Positions 41,130 to 50,303 are shown, counted from the first letter of the stretch. The stretch is DNA of 64,000 bases from Paranoxybacillus sp035645275 (GCA_035645275.1 DASQMX010000031.1:1-64000); one strand, 5' to 3'. Numbers and translations are program-made. The notes: generated from the letters alone by a model not told the origin.

Positions 41130-42377
41130 TCATTCGTAGTTATATTTCTCTACTTCCTGCGGTTCTTTGGAGAGATGGAAAGCTTCGTGCAATGCATTCA
41201 CAGCTTTCTTTAAATCTTCTTCTTTGACAAGCACCCAAATCGTTGTATGGCTGTCAGCCGACTGCAAAATTTGAACGCCTTGTTCTGAAAGAGCGGTTAC
41301 GATTTTAGCTGTAACCCCAGGAACTCCGGCAATTCCCGCACCGACAGTAGACACTTTCGCGCATCCTTTTGTTACAACAGGCTCATAGCCGATGTTCCGC
41401 AATGCCGCAACAGCGCGCTCTGTCATCTCTCCAGCAACCGTATATACCACACCGTTTGGAGAGATGTTAATAAAGTCTACACTAATTCCTTCATTTGCCA
41501 TCGCTTTAAACACTTCAGACTGCAATTCATAGTGTCCTTCTTTCGCATACACTTTAATTTGCGTAATATTGGACACATGGGCAATTCCTGTTACTAGACG
41601 CTCCTTTACATCACTTCCTTTATTCCCTTTTACAAGCGAAGTGACAAGCGTTCCTGGAGCATCGGAATACGTTGACCTTATACGAATCGGAACTTTTGCC
41701 TGCATCGCGATTTCCACAGCGCGCGGATGAATTACTTTTGCCCCTTGATACGCCATATTGCAAATTTCTGTATACGTCACGACATCAAGCGGACGCGCGT
41801 TTTCGACAATACGTGGGTCCGCCGTCATAACTCCTTCTACATCGGTAAAAATATCGATCCACTCGGCACCTAATGCCGCCCCGAGTGCAGCTGCTGACGT
41901 ATCACTGCCACCGCGACCAATCGTTGTAACATCTCCGTCTTTTGTTGCTCCCTGGAAGCCGGCAACAACAACCACTTCATATTTCTCTAACGTTTTTAAC
42001 AAACGGTCGCAGTGCATTTCAATAATTTTCGCATTTGTATGATCGGCATTGGTACGAAAGCCAGCTTGCGCACCAGTTAATGCCGTTGCTTTAATTCCGT
42101 GCATGTTCAGCATATTGCTGAAAACAACGCTTGAAATAATTTCACCGCAAGCCATAAGCATATCTTGCTCGCGCTTGCTAACATGAGAGTGACTGCCACC
42201 AATTAGGCTTAAAAGCGTATCTGTTGCATACGGTTCTCCTTTTCTTCCCATCGCAGAAACAACAACAACGACTTTATAACCTTCATCTAACGCTCGCATA
42301 ATATGCTTGCGTGCCAATTCTCGTCCGTGTTCATCACGGACCGATGTACCGCCAAACTTTTGAACAATGATTTTCAT
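41130..42377 (-). CDS. dapG: Aspartokinase I (diaminopimelate-type)
   Basis: DapG phosphorylates aspartate and in B. subtilis is feedback-inhibited by diaminopimelate, feeding cell wall and spore pathways. The 415-residue protein has the kinase start IIVQKFGGTSVRDEHGRELA, the catalytic region TIGRGGSDTSAAALGAALGA, FTDVEGVMTADPRIV, and two C-terminal ACT domains (about 260-400). Unlike LysC there is no sign of an internal start for a beta subunit. It stands between asd and dapA, as in B. subtilis. Confidence 0.95.
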   Translation of the reverse strand: MKIIVQKFGGTSVRDEHGRELARKHIMRALDEGYKVVVVVSAMGRKGEPYATDTLLSLIGGSHSHVSKREQDMLMACGEIISSVVFSNMLNMHGIKATALTGAQAGFRTNADHTNAKIIEMHCDRLLKTLEKYEVVVVAGFQGATKDGDVTTIGRGGSDTSAAALGAALGAEWIDIFTDVEGVMTADPRIVENARPLDVVTYTEICNMAYQGAKVIHPRAVEIAMQAKVPIRIRSTYSDAPGTLVTSLVKGNKGSDVKERLVTGIAHVSNITQIKVYAKEGHYELQSEVFKAMANEGISVDFINISPNGVVYTVAGEMTERAVAALRNIGYEPVVTKGCAKVSTVGAGIAGVPGVTAKIVTALSEQGVQILQSADSHTTIWVLVKEEDLKKAVNALHEAFHLSKEPQEVEKYNYE

Positions 42378-42424
42378 TGTAACACCCCGATTAATAGTTG
42401 AAGAAAACTTGATACTTTTCGATT

Positions 42425-43474
42425 TTATGCCTTCACAAGACCTAATTTAAGCAAACTTTCAGCAATTTGTACAGAGTTCCATGCCGCTCCTTTTAATAAG
42501 TTATCAGATACAATCCATAAATGGAATCCATTATCACGGTCTAAATCTTTACGAATGCGGCCAACGAATACGTCATTTTTGCCAACGCAGTCAGCAGGCA
42601 TTGGATAAAGCTGCTCAGCTGGCTCATCTTGCAAGACAACGCCAGGAGCATCTTTCAATATACTTTTTACATCTTCAACGGTTACACCTGCTTTTTCGAC
42701 TTCGATATATACGGACTCAGAATGCCCTGTGATCACTGGAATTCGCACGCACGTTGCCGCTACTTCCAACTCTGGCATATGCATAATTTTCTTTGTTTCA
42801 TTAATCATTTTCATTTCTTCAAATGTAAAGCCGTTCTCTTGAAATTTATCAATTTGCGGAATCGCATTAAACGCAATTTGATAATGTTTTTTATCAGATT
42901 TAACCGGTAAAATTTCCGGTGTAAACTCTTTCCCTTCAAGGACAGCTTGTGATTGTGATTTAAGCTCTTCAATCGCTTGTGCTCCCGCACCAGATACAGC
43001 TTGATAGGTGGAAACAATCACTTTTTTCAAGCCGAATGCCTTGCGAATCGGTTCAAGCGCAACAACCATTTGAATGGTTGAGCAGTTTGGATTAGCGATA
43101 ATCCCGTTATGCCATTTTAAATCTTCTTCATTTACTTCCGGTACGACAAGCGGGACATTTTCATCCATACGGAAAGCGCTCGTATTATCAACAACGATGG
43201 CACCCCGTTTGACTGCTTCCGGAGCTAATTCTTTTGAAACAGAGCCTCCTGCACTAAATAAGGCGATATCCACACCTTCAAAACTTTCTGGCTTTGCTAC
43301 TTGTACTTCAATTTCTTCTCCTCGAAAAACAACTTTTTTCCCAGCTGAGCGCTCAGACGATAATAGCGTTAATTTGGCAATTGGGAAATTTCTGTTTTCT
43401 AATGTTTGAATCATTTGTTGACCAACCGCACCTGTTGCTCCGACAACCGCAACATGCAATCCTTTTTGTTCCAT
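42425..43474 (-). CDS. asd: Aspartate-semialdehyde dehydrogenase
   Basis: Asd reduces aspartyl phosphate to aspartate semialdehyde with NADPH. The 349-residue protein has the nucleotide motif VVGATGAVGQQMIQ, the catalytic Cys in NPNCSTIQMVVALEP, and the substrate-binding RIPVITGHSESVYIE block. It is first in the asd-dapG-dapA run. A hairpin at 43558-43596 separates it from spoVFB, so it can be expressed in vegetative cells apart from the sporulation genes. Confidence 0.97.
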   Translation of the reverse strand: MEQKGLHVAVVGATGAVGQQMIQTLENRNFPIAKLTLLSSERSAGKKVVFRGEEIEVQVAKPESFEGVDIALFSAGGSVSKELAPEAVKRGAIVVDNTSAFRMDENVPLVVPEVNEEDLKWHNGIIANPNCSTIQMVVALEPIRKAFGLKKVIVSTYQAVSGAGAQAIEELKSQSQAVLEGKEFTPEILPVKSDKKHYQIAFNAIPQIDKFQENGFTFEEMKMINETKKIMHMPELEVAATCVRIPVITGHSESVYIEVEKAGVTVEDVKSILKDAPGVVLQDEPAEQLYPMPADCVGKNDVFVGRIRKDLDRDNGFHLWIVSDNLLKGAAWNSVQIAESLLKLGLVKA

Positions 43475-43557
43475 GACGATTTCTCCTTCCGCTCTAAGAT
43501 CAATATCATATTCATAGCATTTTTAATACCATTTATTTTAGCACATTCGTCTATAAA

Positions 43558-43596
43558 GGAGAGAAAAATTTTACTCATTGCATAAATTTTCTCTCC
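43558..43596 (-). terminator. Hairpin after spoVFB
   Basis: GGAGAGAAAA-n-ATTT pairs with AAAT-TTTCTCTCC. On the minus strand TTTATAG follows, a weak T run. It lies 14 bp past the spoVFB stop codon and may only partly stop transcription into asd. Confidence 0.55.
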
Positions 43597-43609
43597 GAAT
43601 GCTTATTTA

Positions 43610-44215
43610 TTAAATTTCGCTGTCACGAAATTTTTCTATGATCACAGGTTGGAGTTGTTTTCCTTCAAGAGCGGCAAGGACCGTATCACGTAAGAGGGAC
43701 ATTCTAGCGACCATGGAATTCGGCTTTGTTTGTGGTGCATCTTGACCGAACGGAATGAAATAAATATTTTTCGCGGCCATTAAACGCATTAAATTGACGC
43801 CATTTAAACCTAGTGCGTCATTGGTTGAAATGCCAACAACGACCGGCCGGTGACCGCGCATCGTTGCCTTTGCGGCCATTAGTACTGGCGAGTCAGTCAT
43901 TGCATTAGCAAGCTTGCTCATCGAATTGCCTGTCAAGGGAGCAATGACCATGCAGTCAAGCGGGATTTTCGGCCCGAGCGGTTCTGCCTTAACGATCGTA
44001 TCAATGACTTTATTCCCTGTTATTTCTTCTAATTTTTTCACCCAATCTTCCCCGTCTCCAAAACGGGTATTTGTCGTTTGCACTGTATACGTAACGATCG
44101 GTAAAACTTCCGCTCCTTCTTTCACTAATTTTTCAATTTCCGGCATTACTTCATCATATGTGCAGTGAGAGCCTGTTAAGCCAAAGCCGATTCGCTTTCC
44201 TTGTAAACTCATCAA
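43610..44215 (-). CDS. spoVFB: Dipicolinate synthase subunit B
   Basis: SpoVFB is a 201-residue flavoprotein-like (UbiX/dfp fold) subunit of dipicolinic acid synthase. It has GKRIGFGLTGSHCTYDEVMP, DCMVIAPLTGNSMSKLANAM, TDSPVLMAAKATMRGHRPVV and NDALGLNGVNLMRLM. With SpoVFA it makes dipicolinate in the mother cell for export to the spore core. Its ATG overlaps the end of spoVFA by 4 bp. Confidence 0.97.
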   Translation of the reverse strand: MMSLQGKRIGFGLTGSHCTYDEVMPEIEKLVKEGAEVLPIVTYTVQTTNTRFGDGEDWVKKLEEITGNKVIDTIVKAEPLGPKIPLDCMVIAPLTGNSMSKLANAMTDSPVLMAAKATMRGHRPVVVGISTNDALGLNGVNLMRLMAAKNIYFIPFGQDAPQTKPNSMVARMSLLRDTVLAALEGKQLQPVIIEKFRDSEI

Positions 44216-45111
44216 TCATTCTCCTTTCGCATTTTTAAATCTTCTGAAAGCAACTGTGCTAACACATTGGCAACAATTTGTCCCGCCGTTTTTGGCGCAA
44301 CGATTCCCGGCAGTCCGGGAGCGAGCAATGCTTTAATGCCTCTCTTTTCGGCATAGCGAAAATCGGTGCCTCCCGGCTTAGAAGCAAGATCAACGATTAA
44401 CGTGTGAGCCGGCATTTTCGAAATAACGCTGGCCGTAACAATCATGTGAGGAATCGTATTAATACATATATCGATATCTGTTACTTCTTTTTCTAAGTCA
44501 TTAAGATGAAAAGGGTGTAATCCCATTTCGGCTATGCGGGCGATATGCTCTGAGCGACGCGCTCCCACTTTTACTTTCGCCCCTAAAGCAGCAAACGCAC
44601 GCGCGACGCTCATCCCAACTCTTCCTAAACCTAAAACAGCGACGCGAGAACCGTGAATCGTAAAATCGGTATGCTGAATCACGATCATAATCGTTCCTTC
44701 AACAGTTGGAATCGAATTGTAAATCGCTACATCATCGCGTTCAAATAGCTGCACATGTTTTCGGTTTGCAGCTTTCATTACCTGTTCAAGGTAACGGTTG
44801 CTTATTCCAGAGTAAACCGTGCAATGTTTCGGTGTTTTTAACAGCATCTCTTCTGTTAAAAATACTTTTTCATTGGAGAAAACTGTTTCAACTTGCCCTT
44901 CGAGATTTGTACCGGGAACCGGTAAAATAATGGCATCTAACTCAGAAAAATCGACCTCATCGATTTGAACTTTTGTCGCACCTGTAAACCCGTGATCTAA
45001 TTGATCGAAGCCTATTAAAGACAACTTAGCGTCAAGCTCTGTTAATTTGCGAATGACTTCCAACTGTCTGGCATCTCCGCCTATTATAGCAACGTGCATT
45101 CCCGTCAGCAT
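44212..45111 (-). CDS. spoVFA: Dipicolinate synthase subunit A
   Basis: SpoVFA is the 299-residue dehydrogenase-like subunit that oxidises dihydrodipicolinate to dipicolinic acid. It has a Rossmann motif (VAVLGLGRVGMSVARAFAAL), an N-terminal substrate domain (MLTGMHVAIIGGDARQLEVI) and INTIPHMIVTASVISKMPAH. It begins the spoVFAB operon behind a candidate sigma-K promoter. The substrate comes from DapA, encoded three genes downstream. Confidence 0.97.
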   Translation of the reverse strand: MLTGMHVAIIGGDARQLEVIRKLTELDAKLSLIGFDQLDHGFTGATKVQIDEVDFSELDAIILPVPGTNLEGQVETVFSNEKVFLTEEMLLKTPKHCTVYSGISNRYLEQVMKAANRKHVQLFERDDVAIYNSIPTVEGTIMIVIQHTDFTIHGSRVAVLGLGRVGMSVARAFAALGAKVKVGARRSEHIARIAEMGLHPFHLNDLEKEVTDIDICINTIPHMIVTASVISKMPAHTLIVDLASKPGGTDFRYAEKRGIKALLAPGLPGIVAPKTAGQIVANVLAQLLSEDLKMRKEND

Positions 45112-45171
45112 TTATGACTCACCTTCTTATTTGAAACTAGATTTTTGCCTAAAGAGCTTCATTTTCTCTCA

Positions 45172-45200
45172 CATCTTATGAAAAGTAAAAGAAATAGGTG
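45172..45200 (-). promoter_or_regulatory. Candidate sigma-K promoter of spoVFAB
   Basis: CACC (45197-45200), 16 nt, CATAAGATG (45172-45180) on the minus strand. This fits the sigma-K pattern of mACm and CATAnnnTA except for the last base. spoVF is known to be sigma-K dependent. Confidence 0.55.
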
Positions 45201-45217
45201 AATGTAATAAAAAATAA

Positions 45218-45247
45218 AAAACTGCTTGAGTACTCCCAAGCAGTTTT
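45218..45247 (-). terminator. Terminator of ymxH
   Basis: AAAACTGCTTG (45218-45228) and CAAGCAGTTTT (45237-45247) pair, 13 bp past the ymxH stop codon. Confidence 0.8.
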
Positions 45248-45260
45248 GCTGAAATTGTTC

Positions 45261-45500
45261 TTATTCTTCTGGAAAGTCAATAATGATCATATCAGTCCCG
45301 ATTTTTTTAATGTATTTCCATGGTACACGTATCTCATTTCCTTCCTTGCGAAAACCGAACCATTTTACTGTTGGTATTAGAAGAGCTTGAATTTGGCCGG
45401 TCTGTTCATTGATTTCCAAATCCGTATTCCCTAATACACCTAGCCGTTCCGCACGTTTCACATCGACGATTTCTTTTCCGCTTAGCTCGCTAAGTCTCAT
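45261..45500 (-). CDS. ymxH: YlmC/YmxH family PRC-barrel protein
   Basis: A 79-residue PRC-barrel protein (MRLSELSGKEIVDVKRAERL, LEINEQTGQIQALLIP, IRVPWKYIKKIGTDMIIIDF), a sporulation-associated family of spore formers. The ATG at 45500 follows AAAGGGGGAA; the TTG at 45503 adds one residue. It is isolated between the mlpA and ymxH terminators. No precise role is established. Confidence 0.92.
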   Translation of the reverse strand: MRLSELSGKEIVDVKRAERLGVLGNTDLEINEQTGQIQALLIPTVKWFGFRKEGNEIRVPWKYIKKIGTDMIIIDFPEE

Positions 45501-45550
45501 CAAAATTCCCCCTTTGTCTCCTTTCTACCATTGTAAGAGACACATGAAAA

Positions 45551-45586
45551 AAAAATGCCTGCAAGTTCCTCCTTGCAGGCATTTTT
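45551..45586 (-). terminator. Terminator of mlpA
   Basis: Perfect 15-bp arms AAAAATGCCTGCAAG and CTTGCAGGCATTTTT with loop TTCCTC, 1 bp past the mlpA stop codon. Confidence 0.9.
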
Positions 45587-45587
45587 G

Positions 45588-46829
45588 CTATGAACGAAGC
45601 GCTTTCGGAAGTTCGCCAGTCGGACTAATAAGCGCTAAAGCAAAATCTTCGCTGAAAATTTGTTTTGCTAGGTTATTGACACTGTCTTCAGTGACGTTAT
45701 TAATGCATTCAATTACTTCGTCGAGCGAACGATGACGACCTAATAAAAGTTCATTTTTTCCATTGCGGCTCATGCGGCTGTTTGTGCTTTCAAGGCTGAG
45801 CATTAAGCTGCCTTTCATCTGTTCTTTGCTATTTTGCAGTTCTTTCGATGTAATACCGTCTTCTTTCAGCTTTTGCACTGTCTCTTGAATCGTTTCGAAT
45901 AATAAATCTAGCTGGTTGCTGCCCGTACCGCCGTAAATCGTCAACAATCCCCCGTCTTGATAAGAAGAATGATAAGAAAAGATAGAATAAGCTAGGCCGC
46001 GCTGCTCACGCACTTCCTGGAATAAACGGCTGCTCATGCTACCACCTAAAATATTATTGAGTATAATTAAGCTATAAATATCTTTATGCCCGACAGGCAA
46101 GCCGTTAAAGCCGATGCATAAATGAGCTTGCTCTGTTTCTTTTTTCCGAGCCAGTTTTTGTGGTTGAAAAACGGGTGCAGCCATCTGACGAGAATTTTGT
46201 TTTGCTTCGAACGAGCCGAAATATTTTTCAATTTCGTCAATAAAGCCTTCTTCTACATTTCCAGCCACAGAAATGACGACCTTATCCGGCGTGTAATTTT
46301 CCGCCATATATTCACGCAGCGTATCGCCTGTAAATGTATTTAATGTTTGCTCCGTCCCTAAAATCGGATAGCCAAGCGGATGGTTCGCATAACAAGCTTT
46401 GCTTAACAAATCGTGAACAATATCGTCGGGAGTATCTTCGTACATTTTAATTTCTTCTAATACAACATTTTTCTCCTTCTTTAATTCTTCTTCAACAAAT
46501 GTGGAGTTAAAGAACATATCCGCCAGCATTTCTAAAGCGAAACCTGCGTGTTCATCTAATACTTTCGCATAGTAGCATGTATACTCTTTTGATGTAAAGG
46601 CGTTCACTTGTCCGCCGATGCTGTCAAACGCCTCAGCAATTTCCCGGGCACTGCGCGTTTTTGTTCCTTTAAAAAACATATGTTCTAAAAAATGAGAAAT
46701 CCCATTATTTTGCTCATTTTCATTACGTGATCCCGTTCCTATCCATACACCAATGGCAACTGAACGCATTGTTGGAATTTGTTCGAGAACAATTCTTACT
46801 CCATTCTGACACGTATACTTTTTAATCAA
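45588..46829 (-). CDS. mlpA: M16 zinc protease MlpA (YmxG)
   Basis: The 413-residue processing-peptidase-like protein keeps the zinc motif HxxEH (ISHFLEHMFFKGT) and the Glu of VVLEEIKMYEDTPDD, as well as the C-terminal GGSMSSRLFQEVREQRGLAY region. In B. subtilis MlpA affects extracellular protease production (aprE). It is one of three M16 proteins in this window, with YmfF and YmfH. It lies just downstream of ylxY (13 bp), so both probably share one transcript. Confidence 0.95.
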   Translation of the reverse strand: MIKKYTCQNGVRIVLEQIPTMRSVAIGVWIGTGSRNENEQNNGISHFLEHMFFKGTKTRSAREIAEAFDSIGGQVNAFTSKEYTCYYAKVLDEHAGFALEMLADMFFNSTFVEEELKKEKNVVLEEIKMYEDTPDDIVHDLLSKACYANHPLGYPILGTEQTLNTFTGDTLREYMAENYTPDKVVISVAGNVEEGFIDEIEKYFGSFEAKQNSRQMAAPVFQPQKLARKKETEQAHLCIGFNGLPVGHKDIYSLIILNNILGGSMSSRLFQEVREQRGLAYSIFSYHSSYQDGGLLTIYGGTGSNQLDLLFETIQETVQKLKEDGITSKELQNSKEQMKGSLMLSLESTNSRMSRNGKNELLLGRHRSLDEVIECINNVTEDSVNNLAKQIFSEDFALALISPTGELPKALRS

Positions 46830-46842
46830 TGCCGCGTTCCTC

Positions 46843-47805
46843 CTATTTTCTTACAATTCTTTCTTCGTCTAATAATGTAGACACATTAGAAATGTTATAT
46901 TCTTTCTTTTTAATTAAGACAATAAGCGAATCTAGTGCTTGTGCAGTAGATGCTGTTGGGTGCATTAACACCATCGCACCTGGATGAATCTTAGACATTA
47001 CTCGTTCAACTATAACAGATGGTGAAGGTTTTTGCCAATCAATTGTATCAACGCTCCACATAATGGTTCCCATTTGCAATTTATGAGCAATTTTTACGAC
47101 ATCATCACGATAGCTGCCGCTTGGTGGAGCAAACCATTTACATTTCACTCCAGTTGTCGCTTCAATGACTTCATTCGTTTTGATAAGCTGGTCATGAATC
47201 GCTTGATTGCTCATCGTCTTTAAGTCAGGATGGCTGTATGAATGATTGCCAACTTCATGACCTGCATCAACAATCATTTTTGCCATATCTGGGTTGTTTT
47301 TAACCCAACGTCCCTCTAAGAAAAATGTTGCCTTTATATCATGCTTCTTTAATGTGGCAAGCATTTTCGGAATATGCTCGTTTCCCCAAGCAACATTAAT
47401 TAAAAAAGCAACCATTGGCTTTTCTGGATGGCCGCGATAAATCGCTTCAGGCGGCAAATCAGCCAAATGAATTTTTGGGGGGATTTGTTTATATACAAGC
47501 ATCTGCTCGTTGAATGCTCCTAATTTTTTCATGTTTTTATAAGAAGCATCGACATCCACCTTTAAACCGTTATATCCTGGAATCGCTTTCCAAACTCTAT
47601 CAATTTTCGCATCTTGAGCAGAAATTTCATACTTTTTTGCTTTTTCTTCAATTTCAAGATAAAGTTTATCTTTTGGTTTGGCTGTTTCTACACTTGTATT
47701 CTGCAAATGATGAACGTATTGATCGATCCAAGGATTTTGAAAGATGATGAATATAACCAATAACATGATTGCTAACGAAAAAGGACGAATATATTTTATT
47801 TTCAC
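46843..47805 (-). CDS. ylxY: Polysaccharide deacetylase-like protein YlxY, catalytic Asp missing
   Basis: The 320-residue protein has an N-terminal membrane anchor (about 8-24, PFSLAIMLLVIFIIFQN) and a NodB homology domain outside the cell. The metal His pair is present (HSYSHPDL, 188-192), as are WFAPPSGSYRDDVV and MLMHPT. The first NodB motif, normally TFDDG, reads INVAWGNE (136-143), so the catalytic and metal Asp are absent. YlxY-type proteins of Bacillus are thus doubtful deacetylases. The GTG at 47805 is chosen because AAGGAGGG lies 7 nt before it and it gives the B. subtilis length. Confidence 0.92.
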   Translation of the reverse strand: MKIKYIRPFSLAIMLLVIFIIFQNPWIDQYVHHLQNTSVETAKPKDKLYLEIEEKAKKYEISAQDAKIDRVWKAIPGYNGLKVDVDASYKNMKKLGAFNEQMLVYKQIPPKIHLADLPPEAIYRGHPEKPMVAFLINVAWGNEHIPKMLATLKKHDIKATFFLEGRWVKNNPDMAKMIVDAGHEVGNHSYSHPDLKTMSNQAIHDQLIKTNEVIEATTGVKCKWFAPPSGSYRDDVVKIAHKLQMGTIMWSVDTIDWQKPSPSVIVERVMSKIHPGAMVLMHPTASTAQALDSLIVLIKKKEYNISNVSTLLDEERIVRK

Positions 47806-47898
47806 ACAATGTCCCTCCTTTTTTACTAGAAATATGTAAAGGAAGGACAAGGTAGAACGAGAGGAGTATATTATTTTTCTTTTAGTCAACGATAAAGA

Positions 47899-47920
47899 AG
47901 CCATGGGAAATCCCAAGGCT
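47899..47920 (-). terminator. Hairpin after pnpA
   Basis: AGCCATGGG and CCCAAGGCT pair (one mismatch) around AAAT, 9 bp past the pnpA stop codon. Only TTCTTTATC follows on the minus strand, so some readthrough into ylxY is likely. Confidence 0.6.
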
Positions 47921-47928
47921 CCTCAAAG

Positions 47929-50040
47929 TTACGATTTTTGATTTTCTTTTTGCTCACGTAATACTGCTTTACGGGAAAGATTAACTCGGCCTTGTTTATC
48001 GATTTCCATCACTTTTACTAAAATTTCGTCTCCGATCGCTACAACATCTTCTACTTTGCCAATGCGTTCTTCAGCCAATTCAGAAATATGGACAAGACCG
48101 TCTTTACCGTTAAACAATTCGACGAATGCACCAAATTTTTCAATGCGTTTTACTTTTCCTAAGTAAATTTGTCCTACTTCAACTTCGCGAACAATGTCTT
48201 CAATAATCTTTTTCGCTTTGCGGTTCATCTCTTCATTGACAGAAGAAATAAAAATTGTACCATCTTGTTCGATATCAATTTTGACGCCGGTTTCTTCGAT
48301 AATTTTGTTAATTTGCTTACCGCTTGGCCCAATGACTTCGCGAATCTTATCTGGGTTGATTTGCATCGTTAAAATTTTCGGAGCATATTTTGAAAGCTCT
48401 TTGCGCGGCTCACTAATGGTTTGCATCATATGCTCAAGGATTTCCAAACGGCCTTTTTTCGCTTGCTGTAAAGCCTCTTCGAGAATTTCACGCGATAGGC
48501 CTTTAATTTTAATATCCATTTGCAATGCTGTTACACCTTTTGCCGTACCAGCTACTTTAAAGTCCATATCGCCAAGATGGTCTTCCATTCCTTGAATGTC
48601 CGTAAGAATGGTATAATGCTCACCGTTTTTGATAAGCCCCATCGCGATTCCCGCTACTGGCGCTTTAATCGGAACACCTGCATCCATCATCGCTAATGTG
48701 CTTGCACAAATACTTGCTTGTGAAGTTGAACCGTTCGATTCTAGCACTTCAGAAACGAGACGAATCGTATAAGGAAATTCCTTCTCAGATGGAATCACTG
48801 GTTCTAATGCCCGCTCACCAAGCGCACCATGTCCAATTTCCCGACGTCCAGGTCCGCGCATAGCTCCTGTCTCACCAACAGAAAATGGCGGGAAGTTATA
48901 GTGATGCATAAAGCGTTTTGTTTCTTCGATACCAAGCCCGTCCAAAATTTGAACATCACCAAGGGCCCCTAATGTACAAACGCTGAGCGCTTGCGTTTGC
49001 CCGCGCGTAAACAGACCTGAACCATGTGTGCGCGGCAATAAACCGACTTCAGAAGATAGCGGACGAATTTCATCAATTCTTCGACCGTCTGGACGCACTT
49101 TTTCTTCTGTAATAAGGCGGCGAACTTCTTCTTTCACTAATTTATGTAATATCTCATTTACTTGTTTGAGCGTTTCTTCATCCGCTTCTTGTTCTTCGTA
49201 TTTCGCCACAACAGCTGCTTTTACTTCATCAATCGCTGCCTCACGAGCCAGCTTTTCAGGAACTTGAACCGCACGTTTAATATCGGCTTCAGCCATTTGG
49301 CGAATTTCCGCCTCTAGCTGAGGGTCAAGTTCATAAAGCTGAACTTCCATCTTTTCTTTTCCGACTTTCGCAGCAATTTCCTCTTGGAACGCAATCAGAC
49401 GTTTAATCTCCTCATGCCCGAACATAATCGCTTCAAGCATTATTTCTTCCGGCACCTCGTCCGCGCCAGCCTCAACCATGTTAATTGCATCTTTTGTTCC
49501 CGCGACAACAAGATGAATATCGCTTTTTTCCATTTGTGCAACTGACGGATTAATCACAAATTGACCGTCAACGCGTCCAACCGTTACACCAGCAATCGGT
49601 CCTTCAAACGGAATATCAGAAATCGTTAACGCCAATGATGAGCCGAACATCGCAGCCATTTCTGGAGAACAATCTTGATCGACGCTCATGACCATTGACA
49701 CAATTTGCACTTCATTACGAAATCCTTCAGCAAATAACGGACGAATTGGACGGTCGATAAGACGGCTCGCCAAAATGGCCTTTTCACTCGGTCGGCCTTC
49801 ACGTTTAATAAAACCGCCTGGAATTTTGCCAACCGCATATAAACGTTCCTCATAGTTGACGGTTAATGGGAAGAAATCGACACTTTTTGCTTCTTTCGAT
49901 GCTGTTGCTGTACTTAAAACAACTGTATCACCATAGCGAACTAAGACAGCGCCATTAGCTTGTTTGGCCAATTGGCCAATTTCTGCAGTGAGCGTCCGTC
50001 CTGCCCAATCTATGGAAAAGACATGTTTCTCTTGCTCCAT
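47929..50040 (-). CDS. pnpA: Polyribonucleotide nucleotidyltransferase (PNPase)
   Basis: PNPase degrades RNA 3' to 5' with phosphate. The 703-residue protein has two RNase PH domains (1-140 and about 310-540; FTRGQTQALSVCTLGALGDV, MDFKVAGTAKGVTALQMDIK), a helical linker, a KH domain (IREVIGPSGKQINKIIEETG) and an S1 domain (GQIYLGKVKRIEKFGAFVEL). It is downstream of rpsO, as is usual, but with a terminator, its own candidate promoter and a structured leader between. Confidence 0.98.
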   Translation of the reverse strand: MEQEKHVFSIDWAGRTLTAEIGQLAKQANGAVLVRYGDTVVLSTATASKEAKSVDFFPLTVNYEERLYAVGKIPGGFIKREGRPSEKAILASRLIDRPIRPLFAEGFRNEVQIVSMVMSVDQDCSPEMAAMFGSSLALTISDIPFEGPIAGVTVGRVDGQFVINPSVAQMEKSDIHLVVAGTKDAINMVEAGADEVPEEIMLEAIMFGHEEIKRLIAFQEEIAAKVGKEKMEVQLYELDPQLEAEIRQMAEADIKRAVQVPEKLAREAAIDEVKAAVVAKYEEQEADEETLKQVNEILHKLVKEEVRRLITEEKVRPDGRRIDEIRPLSSEVGLLPRTHGSGLFTRGQTQALSVCTLGALGDVQILDGLGIEETKRFMHHYNFPPFSVGETGAMRGPGRREIGHGALGERALEPVIPSEKEFPYTIRLVSEVLESNGSTSQASICASTLAMMDAGVPIKAPVAGIAMGLIKNGEHYTILTDIQGMEDHLGDMDFKVAGTAKGVTALQMDIKIKGLSREILEEALQQAKKGRLEILEHMMQTISEPRKELSKYAPKILTMQINPDKIREVIGPSGKQINKIIEETGVKIDIEQDGTIFISSVNEEMNRKAKKIIEDIVREVEVGQIYLGKVKRIEKFGAFVELFNGKDGLVHISELAEERIGKVEDVVAIGDEILVKVMEIDKQGRVNLSRKAVLREQKENQKS

Positions 50041-50172
50041 ATAAATGAGTACTCCTCTCTATGTACAAATGAAAAATAAACAAATTTCGTTATGCATAAA
50101 TCTCCGAGATCACAAACACTAGAGGTGTCTAGTGTAGGAGAGAGGCCCCAATCTCCTCTAATGAGGCTCCCT
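50041..50172 (-). promoter_or_regulatory. Structured leader of pnpA
   Basis: The leader of about 130 nt contains a perfect 8-bp hairpin (ACACTAGA/TCTAGTGT, 50116-50135) and a second GC-rich segment with CCTC/GAGG and GGAG/CTCC pairings (50137-50171). No open frame is present. It may be the site of autocontrol or processing of pnpA mRNA, as known for the enterobacterial gene. Confidence 0.45.
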
Positions 50173-50180
50173 TTATTTCT

Positions 50181-50210
50181 AGTATGAACGAATCAATGAG
50201 AACATATCAA
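50181..50210 (-). promoter_or_regulatory. Candidate promoter of pnpA
   Basis: TTGATA (50205-50210), 18 nt, CATACT (50181-50186) on the minus strand, between the rpsO terminator and the leader hairpins. Confidence 0.45.
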
Positions 50211-50267
50211 TAATTATTGTATATATAAATGCAGAGCATTTTCTAGAAATTCTTTATTTAAACTAGC

Positions 50268-50294
50268 AAAAAAGCGGGAATGCTCCCGCTTTTT
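50268..50294 (-). terminator. Terminator of rpsO
   Basis: AAAAAAGCGGGA and TCCCGCTTTTT pair around ATGC, 10 bp past the rpsO stop codon. Confidence 0.85.
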
Positions 50295-50303
50295 CTACTA
50301 ACA

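Noticed and set aside
41130..43557. Lysine riboswitch upstream of asd or dapG
   Set aside because: The gaps are 47 bp (dapG) and about 135 bp (asd) and show no L-box structure.
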